Source: Oceanospirillaceae bacterium UBA2001
GTDB taxonomy: Bacteria > Pseudomonadota > Gammaproteobacteria > Pseudomonadales > Balneatricaceae
Direction: 5' to 3'
Length of the DNA stretch: 23,531 bases
Assembly: GCA_002335115.1 (NCBI GenBank)
Contig: DDCR01000129.1
Span: 12,420 to 35,950 of the forward strand
Shown here: piece after piece, positions 1 through 9,304 of the stretch
Position numbering within the stretch: the first letter of the stretch is position 1
Layout: every line of letters starts with the position of its first letter
Program-made: the position numbers and the translations under genes
Notes under the pieces: model-generated
What the model was told of the DNA's origin: nothing
Database searches by the model: none
The model's input: the letters and a program-made list of their open reading frames with translations, nothing else

Positions 1-96
1 GAAATTCGCGCCTACCGTCCACCAGAGCCTTATAAAGGTAAGGGTGTGCGTTATGCAGACGAGCATGTGCGTCGTAAAGAAGCTAAGAAGAAGTAA
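1..96 (+). CDS. rplF: 50S ribosomal protein L6, C-terminal end (partial)
   Basis: The reading frame is open from the first base and ends at a TAA at 94-96, giving the last 31 residues of a protein whose start lies outside the window. The segment contains [17 protein letters not shown] followed by a lysine/arginine-rich tail (RRKEAKKK), which is the typical C-terminus of bacterial L6. L6 binds 23S rRNA near the sarcin-ricin loop of the large subunit. The next gene, 11 bases on, is rplR, as expected for the spc operon. Confidence 0.95.
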   Translation, partial: EIRAYRPPEPYKGKGVRYADEHVRRKEAKKK

Positions 97-107
97 GGCA
101 AGATAAC

Positions 108-455
108 ATGGAAAAGAAAATTGCACGTTTACGTCGCGCCGCCCGCGCACGTTATAAGATGCGTGACCTAGGTGTAACTCGGTTGTGTGTTAATCGCACA
201 TCGCAGCACATCTACGCACAAGTCATTTCTGGCGACGGTTCTCAAGTATTAGCTCAAGCTTCTACTTTAGATTCTAGCTTGCGTTCAAACGCTACTAGCA
301 ACGCTGATGCAGCTGCCCTAGTAGGCACTTTGATCGCAACTCGCGCTAAAGAAGCAGGTGTCGAGACGGTCGCGTTTGATCGTTCTGGATTTAAATACCA
401 CGGCCGAGTGAAGGCGTTGGCTGATGCCGCGCGTGAAGCTGGCTTGCAGTTCTAA
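108..455 (+). CDS. rplR: 50S ribosomal protein L18
   Basis: The 115-residue product is close to the usual L18 length of about 117. L18 binds 5S rRNA and helps dock it onto the large subunit. The basic N-terminus ([17 protein letters not shown]), the central [10 protein letters not shown] segment and the C-terminal [17 protein letters not shown] block are characteristic of the family. The gene lies between rplF and rpsE with short spacers, consistent with co-transcription in the spc operon. Nothing is unusual about it. Confidence 0.97.
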   Translation: MEKKIARLRRAARARYKMRDLGVTRLCVNRTSQHIYAQVISGDGSQVLAQASTLDSSLRSNATSNADAAALVGTLIATRAKEAGVETVAFDRSGFKYHGRVKALADAAREAGLQF

Positions 456-467
456 GGAAATATGACA

Positions 468-968
468 ATGGCTAACATTGAACAGAAAGACGGCGACCTG
501 CAAGAAAGCTTGGTACAGGTTAACCGTGTATCTAAAGTGGTTAAAGGTGGTCGTATCTTTAGCTTTACCGCTTTAACAGTGGTAGGTGATGGCGCAGGCC
601 GTGTAGGTTTTGGACGTGGTAAGGCTCGTGAAGTGCCTGCTGCAATCCAGAAAGCTATGGAAGCTGCGCGTCGCAACATGATTACAGTGGAATTGGACGG
701 TACTACCCTTCAATACGCTATCAAAGCTCGCCATGGTGCCTCTAAGGTATACATGCAGCCAGCATCTGAAGGTACTGGCGTAATTGCTGGTGGCGCGATG
801 CGTGCTGTATTTGAAATGGCTGGTGTCCACAACGTATTAGCTAAGTGCTACGGTTCTACCAATCCGGTAAACGTAGTGCGTGCAACTTTCAATGGCCTAA
901 AAGCCATGAACTCTCCTGAAGAGATTGCAGCTAAGCGTGGTAAAACTGTCGAAGAAATTTTGGGGTAA
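468..968 (+). CDS. rpsE: 30S ribosomal protein S5
   Basis: The 166-residue product matches the usual S5 length (167 in E. coli). S5 sits near the decoding centre and contributes to accuracy and to mRNA unwinding. The N-terminal S5 domain carries [20 protein letters not shown] and [20 protein letters not shown]; the C-terminal domain carries [17 protein letters not shown]. Two in-frame ATGs lie six bases apart, at 462 and 468. The AAGGAA at 454-459 is 8 bases from the second and only 2 from the first, and family members begin MA-IE, so 468 is preferred. Spc operon member between rplR and rpmD. Confidence 0.96.
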   Translation: MANIEQKDGDLQESLVQVNRVSKVVKGGRIFSFTALTVVGDGAGRVGFGRGKAREVPAAIQKAMEAARRNMITVELDGTTLQYAIKARHGASKVYMQPASEGTGVIAGGAMRAVFEMAGVHNVLAKCYGSTNPVNVVRATFNGLKAMNSPEEIAAKRGKTVEEILG

Positions 969-974
969 TTAGTC

Positions 975-1166
975 ATGGCAACAAAAAAGTCTATGATCAA
1001 GGTCACCCTTGTGCGCAGCGTGCATGGCAAATTGCCACGTCACCGTGATTGCGTCAAAGGTCTTGGCCTTAAGCGCATGTGGCATACAGTAGAAGTGGAA
1101 GACACTCCATCTGTGCGTGGCATGATCAACAAGGTCAACTACATGGTTCGCGTTGAAGGCGAATAA
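975..1166 (+). CDS. rpmD: 50S ribosomal protein L30
   Basis: A 63-residue protein, slightly longer than E. coli L30 (59). The conserved fold is visible as [12 protein letters not shown], followed by [31 protein letters not shown], the normal L30 pattern ending in the VRVEGE tail. L30 is a small globular large-subunit protein present in some bacterial lineages and absent in others. Its place between rpsE and rplO is the standard spc order. Spacers on both sides are short, which indicates translation from the common operon message. Confidence 0.95.
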   Translation: MATKKSMIKVTLVRSVHGKLPRHRDCVKGLGLKRMWHTVEVEDTPSVRGMINKVNYMVRVEGE

Positions 1167-1177
1167 GGGAAATTGTT

Positions 1178-1612
1178 ATGCGTTTAAATACTCTATCCCC
1201 AGCTGAAGGATCTACCCACGCGCCTAAGCGCGTCGGTCGTGGCATCGGTTCTGGTTTAGGCAAGACCTGTGGCCGTGGTCACAAAGGTCAAAAGTCTCGG
1301 TCTGGCGGCAGTGTTAAGCCTGGATTCGAAGGCGGACAGATGCCGCTACAAAGGCGTCTACCTAAGTTTGGTTTTACTTCGCGCAAAGCTGCGTTCGTAG
1401 CAGAAGTGCGGTTAAGTGAATTGGCTAGTATGAAGGTCGACGTGATTGACTTGGCGGCGTTACAAGCTGCTGACGTGATTAACGATCGCATGAAGGATGC
1501 CAAAATAATTCTTAGTGGCGAGTTAACCCGGGCAGTTACTGTCAAAGGTTTGCGCGTAACTAAGGGCGCAGCAGCTGCTATTGAAGCTGCTGGCGGTAAG
1601 ATCGAGGCATAG
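1178..1612 (+). CDS. rplO: 50S ribosomal protein L15
   Basis: The 144-residue product equals the usual L15 length. L15 is a late-assembly large-subunit protein with an extended basic N-terminus that threads through 23S rRNA. Diagnostic features are the N-terminal [12 protein letters not shown], the glycine/basic stretch [19 protein letters not shown], the [18 protein letters not shown] motif, and a C-terminal globular part ending [12 protein letters not shown]. The stop codon is separated from the secY ATG by a single base, so translational coupling to secY is likely. Confidence 0.97.
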   Translation: MRLNTLSPAEGSTHAPKRVGRGIGSGLGKTCGRGHKGQKSRSGGSVKPGFEGGQMPLQRRLPKFGFTSRKAAFVAEVRLSELASMKVDVIDLAALQAADVINDRMKDAKIILSGELTRAVTVKGLRVTKGAAAAIEAAGGKIEA

Positions 1613-1613
1613 T

Positions 1614-2939
1614 ATGGCAAAGCAAGGTAAGTCACCAGCTGGTAATCAAGGTGGGCTAAGTGAGTTATGGTCTCGCTTGCGCTTCGTGCTGATCGCCATT
1701 TTAGTGTATCGTATCGGGGCACATATTCCAGTTCCTGGGATTAATCCTGACCGCCTTGCCGCTATGTTCGAGCAGAATCAAGGTACTATCCTGAGCATGT
1801 TTAACATGTTTTCGGGTGGTGCATTGGAGCGTATGAGTATTTTGGCCTTGGGCATTATGCCTTACATATCGGCTTCGATAATCATGCAGCTCATGACTGT
1901 GGTAAGTCCACATTTAGAGCAGTTGAAGAAGGAAGGGGAAGCTGGTCGACGGAAAATAAGTCAATACACCCGCTACGGTACTGTGATTTTAGCCACGGTA
2001 CAGTCTTTAGCTATGGCGGTCGGTCTTGCTGGGCAAGGAATTGCCTTTAATGCAGACCTCAGCTTTTATTTCGTTGCAGTCGTAACCTTGGTGTCTGGTG
2101 CAGTGTTTTTAATGTGGCTTGGTGAGCAAGTGACAGAAAAGGGCATTGGCAATGGCATCTCAATACTCATCTTTGCAGGTATTGTTTCGGGTCTTCCCGG
2201 TGCGGTAGGACAATCATTTGAGGCCGCCCGTCAGGGTGACTTAAATATTATCGCCCTGTTAGCAATCGCCGTACTGGCGCTCGCGACCATCGCATTTGTG
2301 GTGTTCATGGAGCGTGGTCAGCGCCGTATTACCGTTAATTATGCCAAGCGTCAGCAAGGCAATAAGGTATTCGCCGCTCAGTCCAGCCATTTGCCTTTGA
2401 AGGTGAATATGGCGGGGGGTATTCCGCCAATTTTTGCATCGGCCATTTTATTACTACCGGCGTCCATCGGTCAGTGGTTTGGTCAAGCAGATAGTATGCA
2501 ATGGGTGCAGGACTTTGCTTTGGCGCTAGCGCCGGGCCAGCCCCTATACATTCTACTGTTTGCAGTAAGTATTGTGTTCTTTTGCTTCTTTTATACCGCA
2601 TTGGTCTTTAACCCTAAAGACGTGGCGGATAACTTGAAGAAGTCTGGGGCATTTATCCCAGGCATTCGCCCAGGTGAACAATCGGCGCGTTACATCGACA
2701 CTGTTTTGGGTCGGTTAACGTTATTCGGTGCGCTTTACATCACCGCGGTCTCGCTAATGCCGCAGTTTTTAGTAATCGCATGGAATGTGCCCTTTTACTT
2801 TGGTGGTACATCGTTATTGATTGTTGTAGTTGTGGTCATGGATTTCATGTCCCAAGTGCAATCTCACTTGATGTCCAACCAGTATAGTTCCCTGATGAAG
2901 AAATCGAATTTAAAGGGTAATGGTGGACTGTTAGGTTAA
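1614..2939 (+). CDS. secY: Protein translocase subunit SecY
   Basis: A 441-residue inner-membrane protein (443 in E. coli) forming the channel of the SecYEG translocon. Ten hydrophobic segments can be picked out. The N-terminal [26 protein letters not shown] includes TM1, and the [22 protein letters not shown] region forms the plug and TM2. The cytosolic loop [19 protein letters not shown] is the ribosome/SecA-binding loop. An upstream in-frame ATG at 1581 exists, but it lies inside rplO; the ATG at 1614 begins MAKQGKS and has GAGG at 1604-1607 six bases before it. Standard spc operon member. Confidence 0.97.
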   Translation: MAKQGKSPAGNQGGLSELWSRLRFVLIAILVYRIGAHIPVPGINPDRLAAMFEQNQGTILSMFNMFSGGALERMSILALGIMPYISASIIMQLMTVVSPHLEQLKKEGEAGRRKISQYTRYGTVILATVQSLAMAVGLAGQGIAFNADLSFYFVAVVTLVSGAVFLMWLGEQVTEKGIGNGISILIFAGIVSGLPGAVGQSFEAARQGDLNIIALLAIAVLALATIAFVVFMERGQRRITVNYAKRQQGNKVFAAQSSHLPLKVNMAGGIPPIFASAILLLPASIGQWFGQADSMQWVQDFALALAPGQPLYILLFAVSIVFFCFFYTALVFNPKDVADNLKKSGAFIPGIRPGEQSARYIDTVLGRLTLFGALYITAVSLMPQFLVIAWNVPFYFGGTSLLIVVVVVMDFMSQVQSHLMSNQYSSLMKKSNLKGNGGLLG

Positions 2940-2974
2940 GTCTGGCATTTGCCCCAAGAATTTAGGAGTTCGAA

Positions 2975-3091
2975 ATGAAAGTACGTGCATCTGTAAAGAA
3001 AATGTGCCGAAACTGTAAAATCGTACGTCGCAGCGGTGTAGTTCGAGTGATCTGCAAAGTTGAACCACGTCATAAGCAACGCCAAGGCTAA
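2975..3091 (+). CDS. rpmJ: 50S ribosomal protein L36 (zinc-binding type)
   Basis: A 38-residue basic protein beginning [19 protein letters not shown] and ending [11 protein letters not shown]. Cys11, Cys14, Cys27 and His33 form the zinc-ribbon pattern of the metal-binding (C+) type of L36; some bacteria carry a second, zinc-free paralogue used when zinc is scarce. AGGAG at 2964-2968 lies six bases before the ATG. It is the last gene of the spc operon, directly after secY and before the alpha-operon promoter, exactly as in E. coli. Confidence 0.97.
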   Translation: MKVRASVKKMCRNCKIVRRSGVVRVICKVEPRHKQRQG

Positions 3092-3097
3092 GCTTCA

Positions 3098-3126
3098 TTG
3101 ACGTAGTAAGGCGGGGGATGTATAAT
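3098..3126 (+). promoter_or_regulatory. Sigma70-type promoter of the alpha operon
   Basis: TTGACG at 3098-3103 and a perfect TATAAT at 3121-3126 are separated by exactly 17 bases, which is nearly the full sigma70 consensus. It lies just after the rpmJ stop and about 70 bases before rpsM. Transcription would start near 3133 and give a leader of roughly 60 bases. The alpha operon can therefore be transcribed independently of spc read-through. Confidence 0.85.
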
Positions 3127-3158
3127 TCGCCGCCTTCTGTGACGAAGAAAATAAAAAA

Positions 3159-3181
3159 CGAAGCACTTTTTGAGTGCCTCG
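3159..3181 (+). promoter_or_regulatory. Leader hairpin before rpsM, candidate S4 autoregulatory element
   Basis: CGA-A-GCACT, a five-base loop (TTTTG), then AGTGC-C-TCG, forms a stem of eight pairs with one mismatch. It ends four bases before the GGAG Shine-Dalgarno at 3185-3188 of rpsM. In E. coli, S4 represses the alpha operon by binding a pseudoknot in this leader. The location fits such a role, but the full pseudoknot was not derived here, so the function is inference. Confidence 0.4.
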
Positions 3182-3196
3182 AATGGAGTAAATTGA

Positions 3197-3553
3197 ATGG
3201 CTCGTATAGCTGGTGTCAATGTTCCAGACCATAAGCACACGGTTATCTCGTTGACTTATGTCTTTGGTATTGGCCGACCTACTGCCCAAAAGATCTGCGC
3301 CGACCTCAAGATTGAGGAAAGCACTAAGGTCAGTGATTTGGGTGAAGAGAAATTAGATGAGATTCGTAACGCCATTACTGCAATGAACGTCGAAGGCGAT
3401 TTACGCCGCGAAATCTCAATGAACATTAAGCGTCTAATGGATTTAGGTTGTTATCGTGGTGTACGTCACCGTCGTAGCTTGCCGCTGCGTGGTCAACGAA
3501 CCAAGACTAACGCCCGGACCCGTAAAGGTCCGACTAAACCAATTCGCAAATAA
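3197..3553 (+). CDS. rpsM: 30S ribosomal protein S13
   Basis: The 118-residue product equals the usual S13 length. S13 sits in the head of the small subunit, contacts the P-site tRNA and forms bridges to the large subunit. The sequence begins [14 protein letters not shown], contains the helix-hairpin-helix region [14 protein letters not shown], and ends in the basic tail [21 protein letters not shown] that reaches the P site. GGAG at 3185-3188 precedes the ATG by eight bases. It is the first gene of the alpha operon, downstream of a strong promoter. Confidence 0.97.
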   Translation: MARIAGVNVPDHKHTVISLTYVFGIGRPTAQKICADLKIEESTKVSDLGEEKLDEIRNAITAMNVEGDLRREISMNIKRLMDLGCYRGVRHRRSLPLRGQRTKTNARTRKGPTKPIRK

Positions 3554-3573
3554 GCTAAGTACAGGATATCAAC

Positions 3574-3963
3574 ATGGCTAAGCCAGGTACTCGTACACGT
3601 AAAAAAGTTAAAAAGCAGGTAGCGGATGGGCTCGCGCACATTCATGCTTCTTTTAACAACACGATCGTTACTTTGACCGATCGCCAGGGCAATACACTCA
3701 GTTGGGCAACAGCGGGTGGTTCTGGTTTCCGTGGCTCTCGAAAAAGCACGCCTTTTGCCGCCCAAGTGGCAGCTGAACGTGCTGGTAAAGCAGCAATGGA
3801 ATTTGGATTGAAGAACATTGATGTATTTGTTAAAGGCCCAGGACCAGGACGTGAGTCTGCGGTTCGTGCTTTAAACGGTTGCGGCCTAAAGGTTGCTAAC
3901 ATTACAGACGTGACTCCAATTCCACATAATGGTTGTCGCCCGCCTAAAAAGCGTCGCGTATAA
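3574..3963 (+). CDS. rpsK: 30S ribosomal protein S11
   Basis: The 129-residue product equals E. coli S11. S11 lies on the platform of the small subunit near the E-site codon-anticodon region. Conserved blocks include [56 protein letters not shown], and the C-terminal [16 protein letters not shown]. It is the second gene of the alpha operon, 20 bases after rpsM and 14 before rpsD. Nothing unusual is seen. Confidence 0.97.
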   Translation: MAKPGTRTRKKVKKQVADGLAHIHASFNNTIVTLTDRQGNTLSWATAGGSGFRGSRKSTPFAAQVAAERAGKAAMEFGLKNIDVFVKGPGPGRESAVRALNGCGLKVANITDVTPIPHNGCRPPKKRRV

Positions 3964-3977
3964 AGGGGTAGGATCAA

Positions 3978-4598
3978 ATGGCAAGATATATTGGACCCGT
4001 TTGCAAGCTGTCTCGACGTGAAGGAACAGATTTGTTCCTTAAGAGCGGTGTGCGAGCATTAGATTCAAAATGTAAAGCTGATACCATTCCAGGAGTTCAC
4101 GGCGCACGCCGTAGCCGCCTGTCTGAGTTCGGTACACAGTTACGTGAAAAGCAGAAAGTTCGCCGTATGTATGGCATTCTTGAACGTCAATTCCGTAACT
4201 ACTATAAAGAAGCGGATCGTCTTAAAGGCGCAACAGGTGTGAACTTGTTGAGTTTGTTAGAGACGCGTCTAGATAACGTTGTTTACCGTATGGGCTTCGG
4301 CTCTACCCGTGCTGAAGCACGTCAAATTGTTTCTCATAAGAGCATTTTGGTTAACGGTCAGACAGTCAACATCCCAAGCTATAAAGTGGCTGAAGGTGAC
4401 GTCATCTCGATCCGTGAAAAGGCAAAAGTGCAGTTGCGCATCAAAAGTGCTCTAGAGTTAGCCGCCCAGCGTGCAGCTGTAGAGTGGTGTGATGTAGATA
4501 CTACAAAACTGGAAGGTACCTTTAAAAGTACGCCAGAGCGTAGTGAACTGCCTGCCGAAATTAATGAGCAATTGATCGTAGAACTTTACTCTAAGTAA
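3978..4598 (+). CDS. rpsD: 30S ribosomal protein S4
   Basis: The 206-residue product equals the length of E. coli S4. S4 is a primary 16S rRNA-binding protein that nucleates small-subunit assembly and, in E. coli, is the translational repressor of the alpha operon. The N-terminal region shows [20 protein letters not shown] and [20 protein letters not shown]. The S4 RNA-binding fold follows as [23 protein letters not shown] and [27 protein letters not shown] before the ATG provides a ribosome binding site. It lies between rpsK and rpoA. Confidence 0.97.
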   Translation: MARYIGPVCKLSRREGTDLFLKSGVRALDSKCKADTIPGVHGARRSRLSEFGTQLREKQKVRRMYGILERQFRNYYKEADRLKGATGVNLLSLLETRLDNVVYRMGFGSTRAEARQIVSHKSILVNGQTVNIPSYKVAEGDVISIREKAKVQLRIKSALELAAQRAAVEWCDVDTTKLEGTFKSTPERSELPAEINEQLIVELYSK

Positions 4599-4634
4599 AC
4601 TCTTTTATTAATTGCCCCAGTGAAAGGTGAGTCT

Positions 4635-5624
4635 ATGACTTCAACCAACGATATTTTGACACCGCGTAACATCGAAGTGCAACGCTTAAGCGAAACCCGC
4701 TCGAAGATTATTCTTGAGCCATTAGAGCGTGGTTTTGGCCACACTCTAGGCAACGCACTGCGTCGTATTTTATTGTCTTCAATGGCAGGCGCGGCAATCG
4801 TTGACGTAGAAATTGACGGTGTTGAGCATGAGTACAGCTCTATTGAGGGAGTGCAAGAGGACGTCATTGAAATCTTGCTCAGCCTTAAAGGGGTTGCACT
4901 GACTATGCACGCCGGCGAAGAAGCTGTCCTAACCCTGACTAAACAGGGACCAGGTACTGTAACTGCTGCTGACATCGCACTGAGCCACGATATTGAAGTG
5001 GCTAATCCAGACCATGTAATTGCCCATTTAAACACAGCAACCAAGCTAGTTATGCAGCTTACTGTGCGTGCTGGTGCTGGCTATGAGCCAGCTGACACAC
5101 GCGACTTTGGCGAAGATGAAACTCACGCCATTGGTAAGTTACAGCTAGACGCTTCTTTCAGCCCGGTATTGCGCGTTGCATACTCAGTTGAAAGTGCGCG
5201 TGTAGAGCAGCGGACAAACTTGGACAAGCTAGTGATTGATCTAGAGACCAACGGTACGATAGATCCAGAAGAAGCAATCCGTAGCGCTGCTACTATTCTG
5301 CAACGTCAGATGGCAGTGTTTGTGGCCTTGGAAAACGACAACGAACCAGAAGCTAAGGTTGATGAACCGGAAATTGATCCGATTCTTCTGCGTCCTGTAG
5401 ACGATCTTGAGCTCACTGTGCGTTCGGCTAACTGTTTGAAAGCAGAAAACTTAAACTTCATCGGTGATCTGATTCAGCGCACCGAAGTTGAACTGCTTAA
5501 AACGCCGAACCTCGGTAAGAAGTCACTGACCGAAATCAAAGATGTGTTAGCCTCTAGAGGCTTGTCACTTGGAATGCGCTTGGAAAACTGGCCACCCGCC
5601 ATGTTGAAGGGCAACCAAGCATAA
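4635..5624 (+). CDS. rpoA: DNA-directed RNA polymerase subunit alpha
   Basis: From the ATG at 4635 the protein has 329 residues, the same as E. coli alpha. A GTG at 4620 is in frame, but AAGGTGA at 4624-4630 sits correctly for 4635, which begins [13 protein letters not shown]. The N-terminal domain, which dimerises and scaffolds polymerase assembly, contains [20 protein letters not shown]. The C-terminal domain shows [16 protein letters not shown] (including the DNA-contacting arginine, Arg265 in E. coli) and [17 protein letters not shown], followed by [14 protein letters not shown]. Alpha operon member between rpsD and rplQ. Confidence 0.98.
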   Translation: MTSTNDILTPRNIEVQRLSETRSKIILEPLERGFGHTLGNALRRILLSSMAGAAIVDVEIDGVEHEYSSIEGVQEDVIEILLSLKGVALTMHAGEEAVLTLTKQGPGTVTAADIALSHDIEVANPDHVIAHLNTATKLVMQLTVRAGAGYEPADTRDFGEDETHAIGKLQLDASFSPVLRVAYSVESARVEQRTNLDKLVIDLETNGTIDPEEAIRSAATILQRQMAVFVALENDNEPEAKVDEPEIDPILLRPVDDLELTVRSANCLKAENLNFIGDLIQRTEVELLKTPNLGKKSLTEIKDVLASRGLSLGMRLENWPPAMLKGNQA

Positions 5625-5675
5625 CGTCTTTAATCGGCTAAAAAATTCAAACTTAGTTTGATAAGGAATTAACAA

Positions 5676-6050
5676 ATGCGTCATCGTAAAAGTGGTCGTC
5701 ATCTAAATCGGACCAGCTCTCATCGTAAGGCCATGTTCAAGAACATGTCTGTGTCTTTGTTTGAGCACGAATTGATTAAAACCACCCTACCTAAAGCGAA
5801 GGAGTTGCGTCGTGTGGCTGAGCCACTGATCACCCTAGCTAAGGAAGATAGCGTTGCTAACCGCCGTTTGGCCTTTGCTCGCACTCGTAGCAAAGAAGCA
5901 GTTGGCAAGCTGTTTAATGAACTAGGCCCTCGTTATGAGGCGCGTCCTGGTGGCTATATCCGCATTATGAAATGTGGATTCCGCCCTGGTGATAACGCCC
6001 CTATGGCCTATGTAGAGCTAGTTGACCGTCCTGAAGCTAGCGACGAATAA
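5676..6050 (+). CDS. rplQ: 50S ribosomal protein L17
   Basis: A 124-residue protein (127 in E. coli) that lies near the exit of the peptide tunnel on the large subunit. It begins [21 protein letters not shown], which is almost invariant in the family, and continues with [34 protein letters not shown]. The C-terminal part [27 protein letters not shown] is also typical. AAGGAA precedes the ATG. It is the last gene of the alpha operon and is followed within 15 bases by an intrinsic terminator. Confidence 0.97.
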   Translation: MRHRKSGRHLNRTSSHRKAMFKNMSVSLFEHELIKTTLPKAKELRRVAEPLITLAKEDSVANRRLAFARTRSKEAVGKLFNELGPRYEARPGGYIRIMKCGFRPGDNAPMAYVELVDRPEASDE

Positions 6051-6064
6051 CTGTCTACATAATT

Positions 6065-6095
6065 AAAAAACCCAGCCTCGAGCTGGGTTTTTTTT
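6065..6095 (+). terminator. Intrinsic terminator of the alpha operon
   Basis: CCCAGC at 6071-6076 pairs with GCTGGG at 6082-6087 around the loop CTCGA. It is flanked by a run of A (6065-6070) and a run of T (6088-6095), so the stem can extend through A-U pairs. The symmetric A and T tracts mean it could also act on - strand transcripts arriving from uvrA. Confidence 0.92.
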
Positions 6096-6129
6096 GGCTT
6101 TATTTAAGTGGCATGTTCAAGGTTGTTGA

Positions 6130-6163
6130 AACTAGGGTAGCCTGATTGCAGGCTACTTTAGTT
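6130..6163. repeat. Long near-perfect hairpin in the rplQ-uvrA convergent spacer
   Basis: AACTAGGGTAGCCTG pairs along its full 15 bases with CAGGCTACTTTAGTT around the four-base loop ATTG; two of the pairs are G-U in the + strand RNA. No T tract follows on either strand, so it is not a classic intrinsic terminator. It lies between two convergent genes and may protect 3' ends or block read-through; that role is inference. Confidence 0.6.
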
Positions 6164-6212
6164 ACAGACAAAGCGCCAGCTAGTGACTTTAGGCAAGACT
6201 TTGTTAACTAAC

Positions 6213-6247
6213 AGCCTACCCACTTCACTGTGGGCTTTAGTTAGGCT
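6213..6247. repeat. Imperfect hairpin just beyond the uvrA stop codon
   Basis: AGCCTA (6213-6218) followed by CCCAC (6219-6223) pairs with GTGGG (6230-6234) and, after a seven-base bulge, TAGGCT (6242-6247). It starts four bases after the end of uvrA on the - strand, where a 3'-end structure would be expected. There is no U tract on the - strand, so termination here would be weak or Rho-assisted. Confidence 0.4.
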
Positions 6248-6250
6248 AGG

Positions 6251-9085
6251 TTAGGCTTTGCGTTCAAGTAAAGGCAGTAAAAAGCGTCCTGTGTGCGATG
6301 CGCTATTGGCTGCCACTTGTTCGGGGGTTCCAGTGGCAATAATTTGGCCACCCTTATTACCCCCCTCTGGGCCTAGATCGACGACCCAATCTGCAGTTTT
6401 TATCACGTCTAGGTTATGCTCAATCACCACCACTGTATTGCCATGGTCACGCAGGCGATGGAGCACCACCAATAATTGCTGAATATCAGCAAAATGTAAT
6501 CCTGTGGTGGGCTCGTCTAAGATATAGAGGGTTTGCCCTGTATCTCGCTTAGAGAGTTCACGAGACAGTTTAACCCGTTGAGCTTCACCCCCAGAAAGGG
6601 TGGTGGCATTTTGGCCTAAACAAATATAGCTTAAGCCCACATCCATCAGGGTTTTTAAGCGGCGGTGTATCATAGGTACAGCGGCAAAAAACTCAACTGC
6701 CGTCTCCACTGTCATGCCCAACACTTCGGTGATATTTTTTCCTTTGTACTGGATTTCCAAGGTTTCACGGTTGTAGCGCTTGCCCTTGCAAACATCGCAA
6801 GGTACGTAAACATCAGGTAAAAAGTGCATTTCTACCTTAATCACGCCATCACCTTGGCAAGCCTCACAGCGGCCACCTTTCACATTAAAGCTGAAACGCC
6901 CAGGCTTATATCCTCGAGACCGAGCCTCTTGGGTGCCCGCAAATAGTTCGCGTATTGGGGTAAAGATGCCCGTGTATGTTGCTGGGTTGGAACGAGGCGT
7001 TCGACCAATGGGGCTTTGATCGATATCGACCACTTTGTCCATTAGGTTTAAGCCCTCTATCTGTTGGTGCGGCGAGGCCACTAAAGTCGTAGCTTTGTTT
7101 AACAAAGTCGCCGCCAAGGGGTAAAGAGTGGCGTTGATTAAGGTAGATTTGCCTGAGCCTGATACGCCAGTGACACAAGTCATAAGGCCTAATGGAATCT
7201 CTAGATCAACACCTTGTAAGTTGTTGCCGGTTGCGCCCAGTAACTTAAGCCATTTTCCTTTCGTGGGTTTATGGCGTTTGCTTGGCAGTGGAATGCATTT
7301 GATACCGCTCAAATATTGTCCAGTGAGAGACTCAGGGTTAGCCATAACCTCCTCTGGGGTGCCCTGGGCGACCACATAGCCTCCATGAACTCCAGCACCT
7401 GGACCTATATCAATGACGTGATCAGCAAGGCGCACCGCCTCCTCATCGTGCTCAACTACAATCACAGTATTACCCAGATCGCGCAAGTGAATAAGGGTTT
7501 TCAACAAACGTTCATTATCCCTTTGGTGCAATCCAATAGATGGCTCATCAAGAATATACATTACCCCGACTAATCCAGCCCCGATTTGACTAGCCAGACG
7601 TATGCGTTGAGCCTCACCACCAGAAAGGGTGTCCGCATTGCGGTCAAGGGTGAGGTAGTCGAGACCGACGTTAACCAAAAAATCTAAACGTAAGCGAATT
7701 TCTTTGACAATTTTATCGGCAATCTGACCCTGCTTACCCGCTAACTTGAGTTCGGCGAAGTAGTCAGCACAGGTTCCCACTGCTTTATTGGTAATTTGTG
7801 GTAGATTCAAACCGTCGATAAATACATGCCGTGCTTCAGTGCGCAAGCGACTGCCATCACAACTGGGGCAGGGCTGCATATTGAGGTATTTACCTAAGTC
7901 TTCGCGCACCATATTAGACTCAGTCTCGCGATAGCGTCTTTGCATGTTATTGATAACGCCTTCAAAAGGATGATTACGACTTACCTTGTCACCACGGTCA
8001 TTGATGTAATTAAACTCTACCGATATCTTTCCAGTGCCATACAGCACCAGCTTATGCACGTCTGCGGGTAACGTTTCCCATGGGGTATCCATACTGAAGC
8101 CAAAATGCTTGGCCATAGCGCTGAGCAAACCATAGTAATAAATGGATCGACGATCCCAACCTCTAATGGCACCTTCAGATAAGCTGTTGGCAGGCTGCTG
8201 CACGACTTTCCCTGCGTCAAAGAATTGTCGGATGCCTAAACCATCGCAGCTTTGGCATGCACCTGAGGGACTGTTAAAGCTAAATAAACGAGGTTCCAAT
8301 TCGGCAATAGAGTGGCCGCATGTGGGGCAGGCAAAACGAGAAGAAAAGATCATTTCCTGCGCTTTTGGATTGTCCATAGACGCTACTTTAGCGATGCCAT
8401 CTGTTAAATTAAGGGCAGTTTCAAACGATTCTGCTAATCGCAACTGCAAACCTTGCTTTACCTTAAAGCGATCAATGACCACCTCAATGGTGTGTTTTTT
8501 GTTCTTTTCTAGACTGGGTGCGTCGTCTAAGTCACACAATGTGCCATTGATACGAGCTCTGATGTATCCCTGACTGCGCAATTCATCAAGGGTATGTAAG
8601 TGCTCACCTTTACGGTTTTGCACCACTGGAGCAAGCAGCATTAAGCGTTGGTCTGGCTCTTGGTCTAATACTAAATCGACCATTTGGCTCACGGTTTGGG
8701 CGGCTAATGGTAGGTCATGTTCAGGGCAGCGGGGTTCTCCAGCTCGGGCAAATAATAGGCGCAGATAGTCGTAGATCTCCGTTATGGTGCCTACGGTCGA
8801 GCGTGGGTTGTGTGAGGTTGATTTTTGCTCAATGGAAATGGCTGGGGAAAGACCTTCAATATGGTCTATATCTGGTTTTTCCATGATTGACAGGAATTGG
8901 CGAGCATAGGTGGATAAGCTCTCCACATAGCGTCTTTGGCCTTCTGCATAGAGGGTATCAAAAGCCAAGGATGACTTTCCAGAACCAGAAAGCCCTGTAA
9001 TTACCACGAGTTTGTCGCGCGGAATATCAATGTCAATGTTCTTCAAATTATGGGTGCGCGCACCGCGTACTATTATAGTGTCCAT
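6251..9085 (-). CDS. uvrA: Excinuclease ABC subunit A (UvrA)
   Basis: The 944-residue protein (940 in E. coli) is the damage-recognition ATPase of nucleotide excision repair; it loads UvrB at lesions. The first ABC module has Walker [10 protein letters not shown] at 31-39 and signature [11 protein letters not shown]; the second has GVSGSGKST near residue 640 and signature [11 protein letters not shown]. Walker B segments end in [14 protein letters not shown] and [14 protein letters not shown]. Zinc-binding cysteine pairs are seen in [15 protein letters not shown] and in [18 protein letters not shown]. The start [17 protein letters not shown] matches the family. It is divergent from ssb, and a LexA-type box lies 44 bases upstream of the ATG, so SOS induction is expected. 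Confidence 0.98.
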   Translation of the reverse strand: MDTIIVRGARTHNLKNIDIDIPRDKLVVITGLSGSGKSSLAFDTLYAEGQRRYVESLSTYARQFLSIMEKPDIDHIEGLSPAISIEQKSTSHNPRSTVGTITEIYDYLRLLFARAGEPRCPEHDLPLAAQTVSQMVDLVLDQEPDQRLMLLAPVVQNRKGEHLHTLDELRSQGYIRARINGTLCDLDDAPSLEKNKKHTIEVVIDRFKVKQGLQLRLAESFETALNLTDGIAKVASMDNPKAQEMIFSSRFACPTCGHSIAELEPRLFSFNSPSGACQSCDGLGIRQFFDAGKVVQQPANSLSEGAIRGWDRRSIYYYGLLSAMAKHFGFSMDTPWETLPADVHKLVLYGTGKISVEFNYINDRGDKVSRNHPFEGVINNMQRRYRETESNMVREDLGKYLNMQPCPSCDGSRLRTEARHVFIDGLNLPQITNKAVGTCADYFAELKLAGKQGQIADKIVKEIRLRLDFLVNVGLDYLTLDRNADTLSGGEAQRIRLASQIGAGLVGVMYILDEPSIGLHQRDNERLLKTLIHLRDLGNTVIVVEHDEEAVRLADHVIDIGPGAGVHGGYVVAQGTPEEVMANPESLTGQYLSGIKCIPLPSKRHKPTKGKWLKLLGATGNNLQGVDLEIPLGLMTCVTGVSGSGKSTLINATLYPLAATLLNKATTLVASPHQQIEGLNLMDKVVDIDQSPIGRTPRSNPATYTGIFTPIRELFAGTQEARSRGYKPGRFSFNVKGGRCEACQGDGVIKVEMHFLPDVYVPCDVCKGKRYNRETLEIQYKGKNITEVLGMTVETAVEFFAAVPMIHRRLKTLMDVGLSYICLGQNATTLSGGEAQRVKLSRELSKRDTGQTLYILDEPTTGLHFADIQQLLVVLHRLRDHGNTVVVIEHNLDVIKTADWVVDLGPEGGNKGGQIIATGTPEQVAANSASHTGRFLLPLLERKA

Positions 9086-9114
9086 GAATCAATCCGCTAA
9101 TGGGCAAACCAGCC

Positions 9115-9144
9115 ATTATAGGCATAACCTGTGACCTATAACAG
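9115..9144 (-). promoter_or_regulatory. Putative uvrA promoter overlapping the SOS box
   Basis: On the - strand a perfect TATAAT (plus-strand ATTATA at 9115-9120) lies 30 bases upstream of the uvrA ATG. The best -35 match is CTGTTA (9139-9144) with an 18-base spacer, three of six consensus bases. This weak -35 falls inside the LexA box, so LexA binding would block polymerase directly. Confidence 0.55.
9129..9144. promoter_or_regulatory. LexA (SOS) box controlling uvrA
   Basis: CTGT-GACCTATA-ACAG is an exact CTGT-N8-ACAG palindrome, the core of the gammaproteobacterial LexA operator. It overlaps the putative -35 of uvrA. The ssb promoter begins 50 bases further on in the other direction, so direct control of ssb by this box is less certain. 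Confidence 0.85.
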
Positions 9145-9193
9145 CTTTTAAAGGAGGTCATTGAACGAGGCTAGAAAATAAGCGGTTTAGGCT

Positions 9194-9222
9194 TTGAATA
9201 ATTGCCATTTAAGGTCTATAAT
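9194..9222 (+). promoter_or_regulatory. Sigma70-type promoter of ssb
   Basis: TTGAAT at 9194-9199 and a perfect TATAAT at 9217-9222 have a 17-base spacer. Transcription would begin near 9229 and leave a leader of about 75 bases before the ssb ATG. No LexA-type box overlaps it, which suggests constitutive ssb expression. Confidence 0.8.
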
Positions 9223-9304
9223 TTTCTCCCCTCATTGAAGGTTATTGGCCTTTTAATGTGCTTACACATACAGCAAATTAATACTCATACATCAGGAGAA
9301 GATC

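Noticed and set aside
1288..1722. 144-codon open frame on the - strand across rplO and secY
   Set aside because: It is antisense to two clear genes, has no recognisable domain or ribosome binding site, and its composition is that of a complementary frame.
4586..5044. 152-codon open frame on the - strand inside rpoA
   Set aside because: It is fully antisense to the RNA polymerase alpha gene and shows no family motif.
8142..8573. 143-codon open frame on the + strand inside uvrA
   Set aside because: It is antisense to the strongly conserved first half of UvrA and has no recognisable product.
9149..9175. AAAGGAGGTC, a perfect Shine-Dalgarno-like sequence between uvrA and ssb on the + strand
   Set aside because: The nearest downstream frame (ATT GAA CGA GGC TAG) has no ATG, GTG or TTG start and only a few codons, so no gene is supported. 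It also lies upstream of the ssb promoter.
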